A stretch of 6,613 nucleotides of DNA from SAR116 cluster bacterium. GTDB lineage: Bacteria > Pseudomonadota > Alphaproteobacteria > Puniceispirillales > Puniceispirillaceae. The first letter of the stretch is position 1; the number at the start of each line of letters is the position of its first letter. Shown piece by piece: positions 1 through 5,434 of the stretch. The notes beneath the pieces are model-generated. The model saw only the letters and a program-made list of their open reading frames with translations. It was not told where the DNA came from and searched no databases. The translations under genes were made by a program, and so were the position numbers. The stretch is from positions 1 to 6,613 of the forward strand of contig NYTO01000137.1 of assembly GCA_002683535.1 (NCBI GenBank). The letters run 5' to 3'.

Positions 1-62
1 CAAAACGTCTGGCCGCCTGACTGACATGCGGGCTAAAGCAGGGTGTCCTGCGCAGTCGGGAC

Positions 63-105
63 CACTGCAAGTGATCTGGCAACCGCAAGTGCAGTGCATT
101 TTTTT
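63..105 (+). terminator. weak terminator-like hairpin with T-run
   Basis: The 7-nt arms CACTGCA (63-69) and TGCAGTG (90-96) are perfectly complementary around a 20-nt loop and are followed after two bases by seven T residues (99-105). This would fit the end of a plus-strand gene left of the window. Plus frames 1 and 3 enter the window open and stop at 22-24 and 18-20, so either could be the tail of such a gene. The loop is long and the stem is only moderately GC-rich, so the terminator would be weak. The repeat could instead be a binding site upstream of the gene at 144. Confidence 0.3.
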
Positions 106-143
106 GGTGGTGATGAGTGCTTGTGCTGCGTTAAGACTGTGGC

Positions 144-584
144 ATGAAGACCGACGATCAGACTGATGACATTCAGGCCCCATCCAAGGCAGGCTGGCCA
201 GCGCGCTATTTTTCGGTGATTTTTACCGCGCAGCGCACCCTGTCTGACGAGGATATGTACAGCCTGACATCCGAGCGCATGGTGGAACTGGCACAGCAGC
301 AGCCGGGTTTTCTGGGGCTGGAATCAGTGCGCGGCGAAGACGGGATCGGTATCACCGTGTCCTATTGGCGAGACCGCGCGGCGATCCGGGCGTGGCGAAT
401 CGATGTTGAACATCTGGCCGCACAACAGATGGGACGTCAGGAATTCTACAGCTGGTATCACATCCGCGTGGCAGAGGTGGTGGCGCATCGCACATTTGAT
501 GCCAGTGCGGCGGTAGACAGCCAGCCTGATGCCAGCATGTATGATGCCAGTGGCGACAGGGACAGTGGTGACACCAGTTCATAG
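144..584 (+). CDS. ABM-fold (antibiotic biosynthesis monooxygenase family) protein
   Basis: This 146-residue protein belongs to the small ferredoxin-like-fold ABM family (COG2329-like), which includes haem-degrading monooxygenases and many uncharacterised members. The domain runs from about residue 21 to 115. It opens with the strand RYFSVIFTAQRT and continues with the helix SERMVELAQQQPGFLGLES, the strand GIGITVSYW and the helix AIRAWRIDVEHLAAQQMGRQEFY, ending in the strand WYHIRVAEVV. This order is typical of single-domain members that dimerise; the actual substrate cannot be told. The ATG at 144 is the first possible start because an in-frame TAA lies at 132-134. No good Shine-Dalgarno sequence precedes it. 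Two extensions are odd: about 20 polar N-terminal residues, and a 28-residue Asp/Ser/Ala-rich tail (119-146) carrying the triplet DAS three times. It is probably cytoplasmic, with no signal peptide or membrane segment. It stands alone, convergent to the purine operon, so the neighbours do not suggest a role. Confidence 0.85.
   Translation: MKTDDQTDDIQAPSKAGWPARYFSVIFTAQRTLSDEDMYSLTSERMVELAQQQPGFLGLESVRGEDGIGITVSYWRDRAAIRAWRIDVEHLAAQQMGRQEFYSWYHIRVAEVVAHRTFDASAAVDSQPDASMYDASGDRDSGDTSS
497..550 (+). repeat. three in-frame copies of TGATGCCAG
   Basis: The 9-mer TGATGCCAG occurs at 497-505, 527-535 and 542-550. The spacings of 30 and 15 nt are multiples of three, so each copy encodes the same Asp-Ala-Ser triplet (residues 119-121, 129-131 and 134-136 of the ABM-family protein). 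This suggests the acidic tail grew by short in-frame duplication. Confidence 0.6.
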
Positions 585-586
585 AG

Positions 587-628
587 CCGGAGGTTTCGCC
601 TTATCAACTGTGCGGATAAAACCGCCGG
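587..628. other. imperfect inverted repeat between convergent genes
   Basis: CCGGAGGTTT (587-596) and AAACCGCCGG (619-628) pair with one mismatch. Inside them TTATC (601-605) pairs with GATAA (615-619) around a 9-nt loop. The structure begins three bases after the stop of the ABM-family gene and lies beyond the end of grxD, so it could protect or end transcripts from either side. Neither side carries a T-run, so it is not a classical intrinsic terminator. The rest of the 585-762 gap shows no gene or clear signal. Confidence 0.35.
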
Positions 629-762
629 ACCTGCCGCCTGCCTGTCAGCGCAAGATATCCATAATCTGATACGCACGGTCTTTTGGTGGCTGACCCCCGC
701 ATACGGACATCAGGACCGCACCCGGCCGCGCCAACCAACGAAAATCAGCCGCACGGAACAAG

Positions 763-1101
763 TCAGGCAGGTTGGGCGTCGATACCGCGTGTCTGGAACA
801 TCTCGGTCAGTTCACCAGTCTCGTACATTTCACGCACAATGTCGCAGCCACCAACAAACTCGCCCTTTACGTAAAGCTGCGGGATGGTCGGCCAGTCGGA
901 GAAGGATTTGATGCCTTCGCGCACGCTGTCATCCTCAAGCACGTTGATCCCGCGGAAGGGCACGTTCAGATGTGTCAGCACGCCGACAACTGCTGCCGAA
1001 AAACCGCATTGCGGAAAGACAGGTGTGCCTTTCATGTAGAGGACCACATCCTCGCTCTTGATATCCTGTTCGATGCGTTCCTTGGTGGCGTCATCAAGCA
1101 T
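763..1101 (-). CDS. grxD: monothiol glutaredoxin, Grx4/GrxD type
   Basis: This is a 112-residue cytoplasmic CGFS-class monothiol glutaredoxin. Such proteins bind a [2Fe-2S] cluster with glutathione and pass it on, alone or as heterodimers with BolA proteins. The sequence shows the active-site motif C32-G-F-S35 after Lys24, the cis-proline loop WPTIPQLYV (70-78, Pro74) and the glutathione-binding GGCD (84-87). These are the expected elements at the expected spacing. Its length matches the family. The frame remains open to an ATG at 1149, but the start at 1101 is preferred because GAGGAG sits 7 nt upstream and the family begins close to this Met. It follows the bolA-family gene in the same direction after 89 nt and is the last gene of the train. 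The stem-loop in that gap may tune its expression separately from the purine genes. Confidence 0.95.
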   Translation of the reverse strand: MLDDATKERIEQDIKSEDVVLYMKGTPVFPQCGFSAAVVGVLTHLNVPFRGINVLEDDSVREGIKSFSDWPTIPQLYVKGEFVGGCDIVREMYETGELTEMFQTRGIDAQPA

Positions 1102-1108
1102 GTCAAAT

Positions 1109-1114
1109 CTCCTC
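1109..1114 (-). promoter_or_regulatory. ribosome binding site of grxD
   Basis: GAGGAG on the minus strand lies 7 nt before the ATG at 1101. It is the best Shine-Dalgarno match seen in the window and decides the grxD start against the upstream in-frame ATG at 1149. Confidence 0.8.
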
Positions 1115-1116
1115 AG

Positions 1117-1147
1117 AAAAACGGTCTCGCCGGGCGTCGCGCCCGGC
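1117..1147 (-). promoter_or_regulatory. GC-rich stem-loop plus U-run before grxD
   Basis: On the minus strand GCCGGGCG (1147-1140) and CGCCCGGC (1136-1129) form a perfect 8-bp stem with a 3-nt loop. Seven bases later comes TTTTT (1121-1117), then the grxD ribosome binding site. The U-run is too far from the stem for a strong intrinsic terminator, so partial termination, an attenuator or an RNA processing site are all possible. A second GCCGGG at 1169-1164 could compete for the 3' arm. Confidence 0.4.
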
Positions 1148-1190
1148 ATGTGTGATAATCGAACCCGGCCGGCCTTCAGCCAGTCCGCCT

Positions 1191-1430
1191 TCAGTCAGCC
1201 GGCGGGGCAGATGTCTGCAATGCCAGCGCGTGCAATTCACCGCCCATGCGCCCGCCAAGTGCCTTGTAGACCATCTGGTGTTGCTGAACGCGGCTCTTGC
1301 CGGCAAAGGCAGCAGAGACAACGCGGCAGGCATAATGATCCCCGTCACCGCGCAAATCCTCGATCACCACGGTGGCATCGGGGAAAGCATCCTTGATCAG
1401 CGTCTCGATATCGGCGGCCTGCATCGGCAT
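1191..1430 (-). CDS. bolA: BolA-family protein
   Basis: This is a 79-residue BolA-family protein, closer to the short IbaG/BolA2-like type than to E. coli BolA (~105 residues). BolA proteins act in the cytoplasm with monothiol glutaredoxins, sharing a [2Fe-2S] cluster in iron-sulfur trafficking or iron sensing. The class II KH-like fold is visible: helix AADIETLIKDAFPD (5-18), strand TVVIEDL, the loop GDGDHYACRVVS (28-39), GKSRVQQHQMVYKAL (44-58) and the closing strand ELHALALQT (65-73). His67 is the invariant cluster-ligand position, and His32 in the variable loop is the likely second ligand. Cys35 lies nearby. The start at 1430 has GAGGG 8 nt upstream; Met3 is a less well placed alternative. 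It begins 4 nt after purL stops, so it is almost certainly cotranscribed with purL, and grxD follows it. The symbol is given at family level only. Confidence 0.93.
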   Translation of the reverse strand: MPMQAADIETLIKDAFPDATVVIEDLRGDGDHYACRVVSAAFAGKSRVQQHQMVYKALGGRMGGELHALALQTSAPPAD

Positions 1431-1434
1431 GGTA

Positions 1435-3681
1435 TCAGCCCTCGGTATGACCCGCCCCTGACATCAGGGCCGGAATGGTCGTCTCGACAAGATGTTCCAT
1501 CTCTTCAACAGATATGACATCGCCGCCACCGAATTGCAATTCGCCGGTGTCGATAGTTTCGCCGATCAGTGTGGCTGGAATGCCCTGCGCGGCGGCAGCG
1601 GCCATGACAGCGTTGCCATCCTGTACAGCCAGGATATAGCGCCCCTGATCCTCACCAAAGGCCCAACCATGCGGGTTGCCCGTTGCCGGGCAGGTGATGC
1701 TGGCACCGGTGCGTCCGGCAATACACATTTCGGCCAGTGCCACTGCCAGCCCGCCATCGCTGATGTCATGGGCGGCAATGACATGCCCGTCAGCAATCAG
1801 CGACTGGACAAACAGGCCATGACGACGTTCGGCATCCAGATCGACTGGCGGCGGTGCAGCGTCCGGAGCATCGGCCAGCATCCGTGCATACAGGCTGACA
1901 CCCAGCCAGCCATCATCACAGGCCTGATCCTGTCCGATAACAACGAGCGACAGGCCGGCATGCGGCAGGCCGTTGCCAACGGCCTTGTCGATGTCATCAA
2001 TGGTGCCGACCATGCCGACAACCGGGCAGGGCAGAATCGCCTTGCCATCGGTTTCGTTATATAGCGAGACATTGCCTGATACGACGGGTGTATCAAGTGC
2101 GCGCGCCGCATCCCCCATGCCAAGGACAGATTGTGCCATCTGCGCCATGATGTCGGGCTTTTCAGGGTTTCCGAAATTCAGATTGTTGGTGATAGCAAGA
2201 CCGCGTGCGCCAATGGCTGACAGGTTGCGCCAGGCTTCCGCAACGGCCTGTGCCCCGCCGGTATGTGGATCGGCCTCGACATAGCGCGGTGTGCAGTCGG
2301 TGCTGGCGGCAAGCCCGCGGTTCGTGCCGTGAATGCGAACAAGACCGGCATCACCGCCCGGCCCGGCAATGGTATCGGCCATCACCTGGCTGTCATATTG
2401 CTCATACACCCAGCGACGGCTTCCCAGATCGGCCGTTGCCAGCATCTGGCGCAACAGTGCTGAAATGCCGGCATCGCTTGTTATGCTGTCGCTTGCCAGT
2501 ATGGGACGGGATGGTACATCTGCCTGCGGGCGGTCATATTCCGGTGCATCATCGACCAGCGGGTCCAGCGGAATGTCGCAGGCCACGCCGCCATCTTTCA
2601 GCAGGACCAGCCTGCCAGTCTCGGTCACCTTGCCGATTGGCATGAAGTCGAGATCCCACTTGTCGAAAATCTGCCGCGCGGTGTCGGTGGCCTCCGGCTT
2701 CAGTACCATCAGCATGCGTTCCTGACTTTCTGAAAGCATCAGCTCATAGGCACTCATCGCCTCTTCACGGGCTGGTACCAGATCAAGGTCCATCTCCATG
2801 CCAAGCCCGCCCTTCGAGGCCATTTCAACCGAGGAAGATGTCAGGCCGGCCGCACCCATATCCTGGATCGCCAGCACTGAATCCGATGCCATCAATTCAA
2901 GACAGGCTTCCATCAACAGCTTGCCGGTAAACGGGTCGCCAACCTGTACTGTCGGGCGCTTTGATTCTGTCTCGTCAGAAAATTCGGCGGATGCCATGGT
3001 TGCACCATGAATGCCGTCACGGCCGGTCTTTGCCCCGACATAAATCACCGGATTGCCCGGGCCGGTGGCAGCAGACCGGAAAATCCGGTCACTGTTGGCA
3101 AGGCCGATGGCCATGGCATTGACCAGAATATTGCCGTTGTAGGACGGATCAAAATTCACTTCGCCGCCAATGGTGGGGATGCCGATGCAATTGCCGTATC
3201 CACCAATGCCCGACACCACACCGCTCAGCAGGTGACGCGTTTTTTCGTGATCAGGTGCGCCAAACCGCAACGCATTCAGCAAGGCCACCGGGCGCGCGCC
3301 CATGGTGAATACATCGCGCAGAATACCGCCGACACCGGTTGCCGCCCCCTGATAGGGTTCAATGAAAGAGGGATGATTGTGGCTTTCGATCTTGAAAATT
3401 GCCGCCAGGCCATCGCCGATATCCACCGCGCCAGCATTTTCGCCCGGCCCCTCGATGACCTGTGGTCCGTCCACCGGCAGGGTTTTAAGCCACCGCTTTG
3501 ATGACTTGTATGAACAATGTTCAGACCACATCGCCGAAAAGATACCAAGCTCGCACAGGTTGGGTGCGCGCTGCAGACGATCAAGAATCAAGTCCCATTC
3601 GGCGCGCGACAGCCCCATAGAGGCGGCCATCTCAAAATTCATTTCAGCATCATTCATTGGCTTGCCTGAAGTCTGTGTCAT
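1435..3681 (-). CDS. purL: FGAR amidotransferase subunit PurL (small type)
   Basis: This is the 748-residue synthetase subunit of phosphoribosylformylglycinamidine synthase. It makes FGAM from FGAR, ATP and the ammonia delivered by PurQ, in step 4 of purine synthesis. It has the tandem AIRS/PurM-like architecture of small PurL and lacks the N-terminal PurS-like and C-terminal glutaminase parts of the large enzyme. Visible motifs are [14 protein letters not shown] (48-61, His55 being the probable catalytic His), GPGENAG (78-84), ESHNHPS (99-105), [12 protein letters not shown] (112-123), [12 protein letters not shown] (about 272-283), [11 protein letters not shown] (about 497), [11 protein letters not shown] (about 530-542) and HDISDGG (about 638). 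The reading frame is unbroken and the length is normal. The ATG overlaps the purQ stop by 4 nt (ATGA) and has only a weak Shine-Dalgarno sequence, so translation is probably coupled to purQ. Met9 is a possible alternative start. Confidence 0.98.
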   Translation of the reverse strand: MTQTSGKPMNDAEMNFEMAASMGLSRAEWDLILDRLQRAPNLCELGIFSAMWSEHCSYKSSKRWLKTLPVDGPQVIEGPGENAGAVDIGDGLAAIFKIESHNHPSFIEPYQGAATGVGGILRDVFTMGARPVALLNALRFGAPDHEKTRHLLSGVVSGIGGYGNCIGIPTIGGEVNFDPSYNGNILVNAMAIGLANSDRIFRSAATGPGNPVIYVGAKTGRDGIHGATMASAEFSDETESKRPTVQVGDPFTGKLLMEACLELMASDSVLAIQDMGAAGLTSSSVEMASKGGLGMEMDLDLVPAREEAMSAYELMLSESQERMLMVLKPEATDTARQIFDKWDLDFMPIGKVTETGRLVLLKDGGVACDIPLDPLVDDAPEYDRPQADVPSRPILASDSITSDAGISALLRQMLATADLGSRRWVYEQYDSQVMADTIAGPGGDAGLVRIHGTNRGLAASTDCTPRYVEADPHTGGAQAVAEAWRNLSAIGARGLAITNNLNFGNPEKPDIMAQMAQSVLGMGDAARALDTPVVSGNVSLYNETDGKAILPCPVVGMVGTIDDIDKAVGNGLPHAGLSLVVIGQDQACDDGWLGVSLYARMLADAPDAAPPPVDLDAERRHGLFVQSLIADGHVIAAHDISDGGLAVALAEMCIAGRTGASITCPATGNPHGWAFGEDQGRYILAVQDGNAVMAAAAAQGIPATLIGETIDTGELQFGGGDVISVEEMEHLVETTIPALMSGAGHTEG
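1439..1443 (-). promoter_or_regulatory. ribosome binding site of the bolA-family gene
   Basis: GAGGG on the minus strand lies 8 nt before the ATG at 1430 and inside the last codons of purL. It supports the first of the two near-adjacent ATG codons (1430 and 1424). Confidence 0.6.
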
Positions 3682-4382
3682 GCTGCTAGTGCCTGCAGCG
3701 TGGCGTTCAGCATAGTGGCGCCGTCAGCACTTCCCAGCGCCGGTGACATGGCGCGTTCGGGATGTGGCATCATGCCCAGAACCCGTCCATTGGTCGACAG
3801 GATGCCGGCGATGTTGCGCGCTGCGCCATTCGGGTTGGCCGGCCCGATGATATCGCTTTCGGTGTAACGAAAGGCAATCTGGCCGTTATCCTCAAGTCGC
3901 TGCAGGTCATCATCGCTGGCAAAGTAATTGCCCTCATTATGCGCCACCGGAATAATCATGCGCTGGCCGGGCGACAGCCCCTCGGTAAAGGGCGATGCCG
4001 TGCCTTCAACCACCTCGACAGACGTGTCACGGCAGACATATTTCAGACCGGCATTTTCTACCAGCACACCGGGCAGAAGCCCCGTTTCGAGCAGGATTTG
4101 AAAGCCGTTGCAAATTCCCATGACGGCGCCGCCGCGTGCCGCATGGTCCAGCACCGCTTCCATGATGGGTGCCCGCGCTGCCAATGCACCGCAGCGCAGA
4201 TAGTCACCATAGGAAAAGCCGCCTGGAATGATTGCCAGATCAACCGGATCCAGCGTGGTTTCCTTGTGCCATACCAGTGATGGACGGCGTCCGGCCAGCT
4301 GTTCAATGGCCACCATCATGTCGCGGTCGCAGTTCGATCCGGGAAAGACGATCACGGCCACACGCAAACCGCTCAGGCTCAT
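3678..4382 (-). CDS. purQ: FGAR amidotransferase glutaminase subunit PurQ
   Basis: This 234-residue class I glutamine amidotransferase hydrolyses glutamine and supplies ammonia to PurL within the PurS-PurQ-PurL complex. The protein opens with the strand [15 protein letters not shown] (7-21). The loop [16 protein letters not shown] (53-68) is typical of PurQ. The nucleophile elbow GICNGFQ puts the catalytic cysteine at 91, and MPHPER supplies His207 and Glu209 of the triad. The length fits the family, which is usually about 220-235 residues. The start at 4382 overlaps the purS stop by 4 nt and has GGAG 7 nt upstream (4393-4390) inside the purS end. Its own stop overlaps the purL start in the same way. 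The enzyme is cytosolic. Nothing in the sequence looks damaged. Confidence 0.98.
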   Translation of the reverse strand: MSLSGLRVAVIVFPGSNCDRDMMVAIEQLAGRRPSLVWHKETTLDPVDLAIIPGGFSYGDYLRCGALAARAPIMEAVLDHAARGGAVMGICNGFQILLETGLLPGVLVENAGLKYVCRDTSVEVVEGTASPFTEGLSPGQRMIIPVAHNEGNYFASDDDLQRLEDNGQIAFRYTESDIIGPANPNGAARNIAGILSTNGRVLGMMPHPERAMSPALGSADGATMLNATLQALAA

Positions 4383-4633
4383 TCGCTCTCTCCTTCGGCG
4401 ATCTCGATCTCGTAATCCTCGATCACGGTATTGGCGAGCAGCGTCTCACACATGCGGGCCACCCGCTGGCGGGCCCGTGCCTCATCCGTTTCGTCAATGT
4501 CCAGCAAGATGCGTTTTCCAACGCGCACATCAGACACTTCATCAAATCCCAGATCGGTCAGCGACCGTCCTATGGCACGTCCTTGCGGGTCCAGAACCCC
4601 GTGCTTGAGAGAAATATTGACAATAAGCTGCAT
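4379..4633 (-). CDS. purS: FGAR amidotransferase subunit PurS
   Basis: PurS is an 84-residue protein that acts as a dimer, bridging PurQ and PurL and helping ammonia transfer. Conserved wording includes LKHGVLDPQGRAIGRSL (9-25), LGFDEVSDVRVGKRILLDID (28-47) and the closing stretch CETLLANTVIEDYEIEI (62-78). The length equals the family norm. It is too short for a catalytic domain, as expected. The ATG at 4633 has a GGGA (4644-4641) 7 nt upstream, a fair Shine-Dalgarno match. It is the only gene of the purB-to-purL stretch that does not overlap the gene before it: a 42-nt gap with two small inverted repeats separates it from purC. Downstream it overlaps purQ by 4 nt, which suits the need for balanced subunits. 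Confidence 0.97.
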   Translation of the reverse strand: MQLIVNISLKHGVLDPQGRAIGRSLTDLGFDEVSDVRVGKRILLDIDETDEARARQRVARMCETLLANTVIEDYEIEIAEGESE

Positions 4634-4642
4634 GTGTCTGTC

Positions 4643-4655
4643 CCAATCAGATTGG
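4643..4655 (-). repeat. 13-nt dyad over the purS ribosome binding site
   Basis: CCAATC and GATTGG flank a single central base and form a perfect dyad 9 nt before the purS start. As RNA it could form a 4-bp stem with a 5-nt loop. Its 3' arm runs into the GGGA Shine-Dalgarno sequence, so it could hinder purS translation, or it could be a protein site on DNA. The energy of such a hairpin would be low. Confidence 0.4.
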
Positions 4656-4662
4656 TGAGTGT

Positions 4663-4675
4663 TGCCGGTACGGCA
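4663..4675 (-). repeat. small GC-rich hairpin at the purC stop
   Basis: TGCCG and CGGCA form a perfect 5-bp stem with a 3-nt loop directly after the purC TGA. No T-run follows, so it is not an intrinsic terminator. It could act as a processing or stabilising hairpin between purC and purS, or be chance. Confidence 0.35.
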
Positions 4676-5434
4676 TCAGGTGGTGTGTTCAGCACGACCG
4701 GAAGAGACATCCTCCGGAAGATCGATCCCCAGCCGCTGTGCAATTTCGGCATAGGCCTCGGTCAGGCCGCCCAGATCGCGCCGGAACCTGTCCTTGTCCA
4801 TCTTTTCATCGCTCCCGACCTGCCACAAGCGGCAATTGTCCGGGCTGATTTCGTCAGCCAGGATCACGCTGCCATCGCTGGCACGGCCAAATTCCAGCTT
4901 GAAGTCGATCAGGCGAATATCAATGGCGGCGAACAGATCCTGCAGCAATTTGTTGATCGTGTGTGTTTCGGCAACGATATGGTCAAATTCTGCGGCGCTG
5001 GCCCAGCCAAAAGTCAGTATATGTTCGCGGGCGATGATCGGGTCGCCAAGCGCATCATCTTTCAGGCAGAACTCAACCAGCGTAGATGGCAGGTCTGCCC
5101 CTTCGGTCAGTCCGAGGCGCGGACAGATCGAACCGGCCGCCACATTCCGCACAACCACTTCTACCGGCACGATGTCGAGGCGGCGTATAAGCTGTTCACG
5201 TGCGTTGAGCCGCTGGATGAAATGCGTATGTATGCCGGCAGCGGCCAGCGCGCCCATGATATGCTCGCTGATCACATTGTTCAGCAGGCCCTTGCCAGAG
5301 ATGACATCTTTTTTCTGCGCATTGAAGGCGGTTGCATCATCCTTGAAATACTGGACAAGCGTGTCCGAATCCGGCCCCGGATAGATGATCTTGGCCTTGC
5401 CTTCATAAAGCGCCGTGCGTTCCATACCATTCAT
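4676..5434 (-). CDS. purC: SAICAR synthetase PurC
   Basis: PurC joins CAIR and aspartate with ATP to give SAICAR, the substrate of PurB. The 252-residue form shows the whole family signature: LYEGKAK (9-15), [13 protein letters not shown] (30-42), the PROSITE-like [13 protein letters not shown] (90-102), LIDFKLEFG (175-183) and [13 protein letters not shown] (192-204). The length is normal and the frame is intact. The ATG at 5434 overlaps the purB stop by 4 nt. A second in-frame ATG at 5425 is a serious alternative: AAAGGG at 5440-5435 abuts the first ATG but lies 9 nt from the second. Starting at the second also leaves six residues before YEGKAK, as in relatives. The 5434 start is kept here as the outer limit. 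The C-terminal tail (about 240-252) is polar and unremarkable. Confidence 0.98.
   Translation of the reverse strand: MNGMERTALYEGKAKIIYPGPDSDTLVQYFKDDATAFNAQKKDVISGKGLLNNVISEHIMGALAAAGIHTHFIQRLNAREQLIRRLDIVPVEVVVRNVAAGSICPRLGLTEGADLPSTLVEFCLKDDALGDPIIAREHILTFGWASAAEFDHIVAETHTINKLLQDLFAAIDIRLIDFKLEFGRASDGSVILADEISPDNCRLWQVGSDEKMDKDRFRRDLGGLTEAYAEIAQRLGIDLPEDVSSGRAEHTT

Noticed and set aside
1..27. Possible minus-strand gene starting at the ATG at 27 and leaving the window to the left
   Set aside because: Only nine codons are visible and no Shine-Dalgarno sequence precedes the ATG; this cannot be judged without more sequence.
2..166. Plus frame 2 is open from the window edge into the ABM-family gene
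   Set aside because: About 54 codons without a stop, but the translation is rich in Cys, Trp and Gln, shows no family features, and would overlap the well-supported gene start at 144.
1102..1149. N-terminal extension of the glutaredoxin from an ATG at 1149
   Set aside because: The extension runs through the stem-loop and the strong GAGGAG site at 1109-1114, and the family begins near the Met at 1101.
683..1155. Short plus-strand open frames opposite grxD
   Set aside because: They are antisense to a clear monothiol glutaredoxin and have no family features of their own.
1167..1174. GGCCGGCC palindrome downstream of bolA
   Set aside because: An 8-nt GC palindrome is not surprising at this base composition; it is kept only as part of the possible competing arm.
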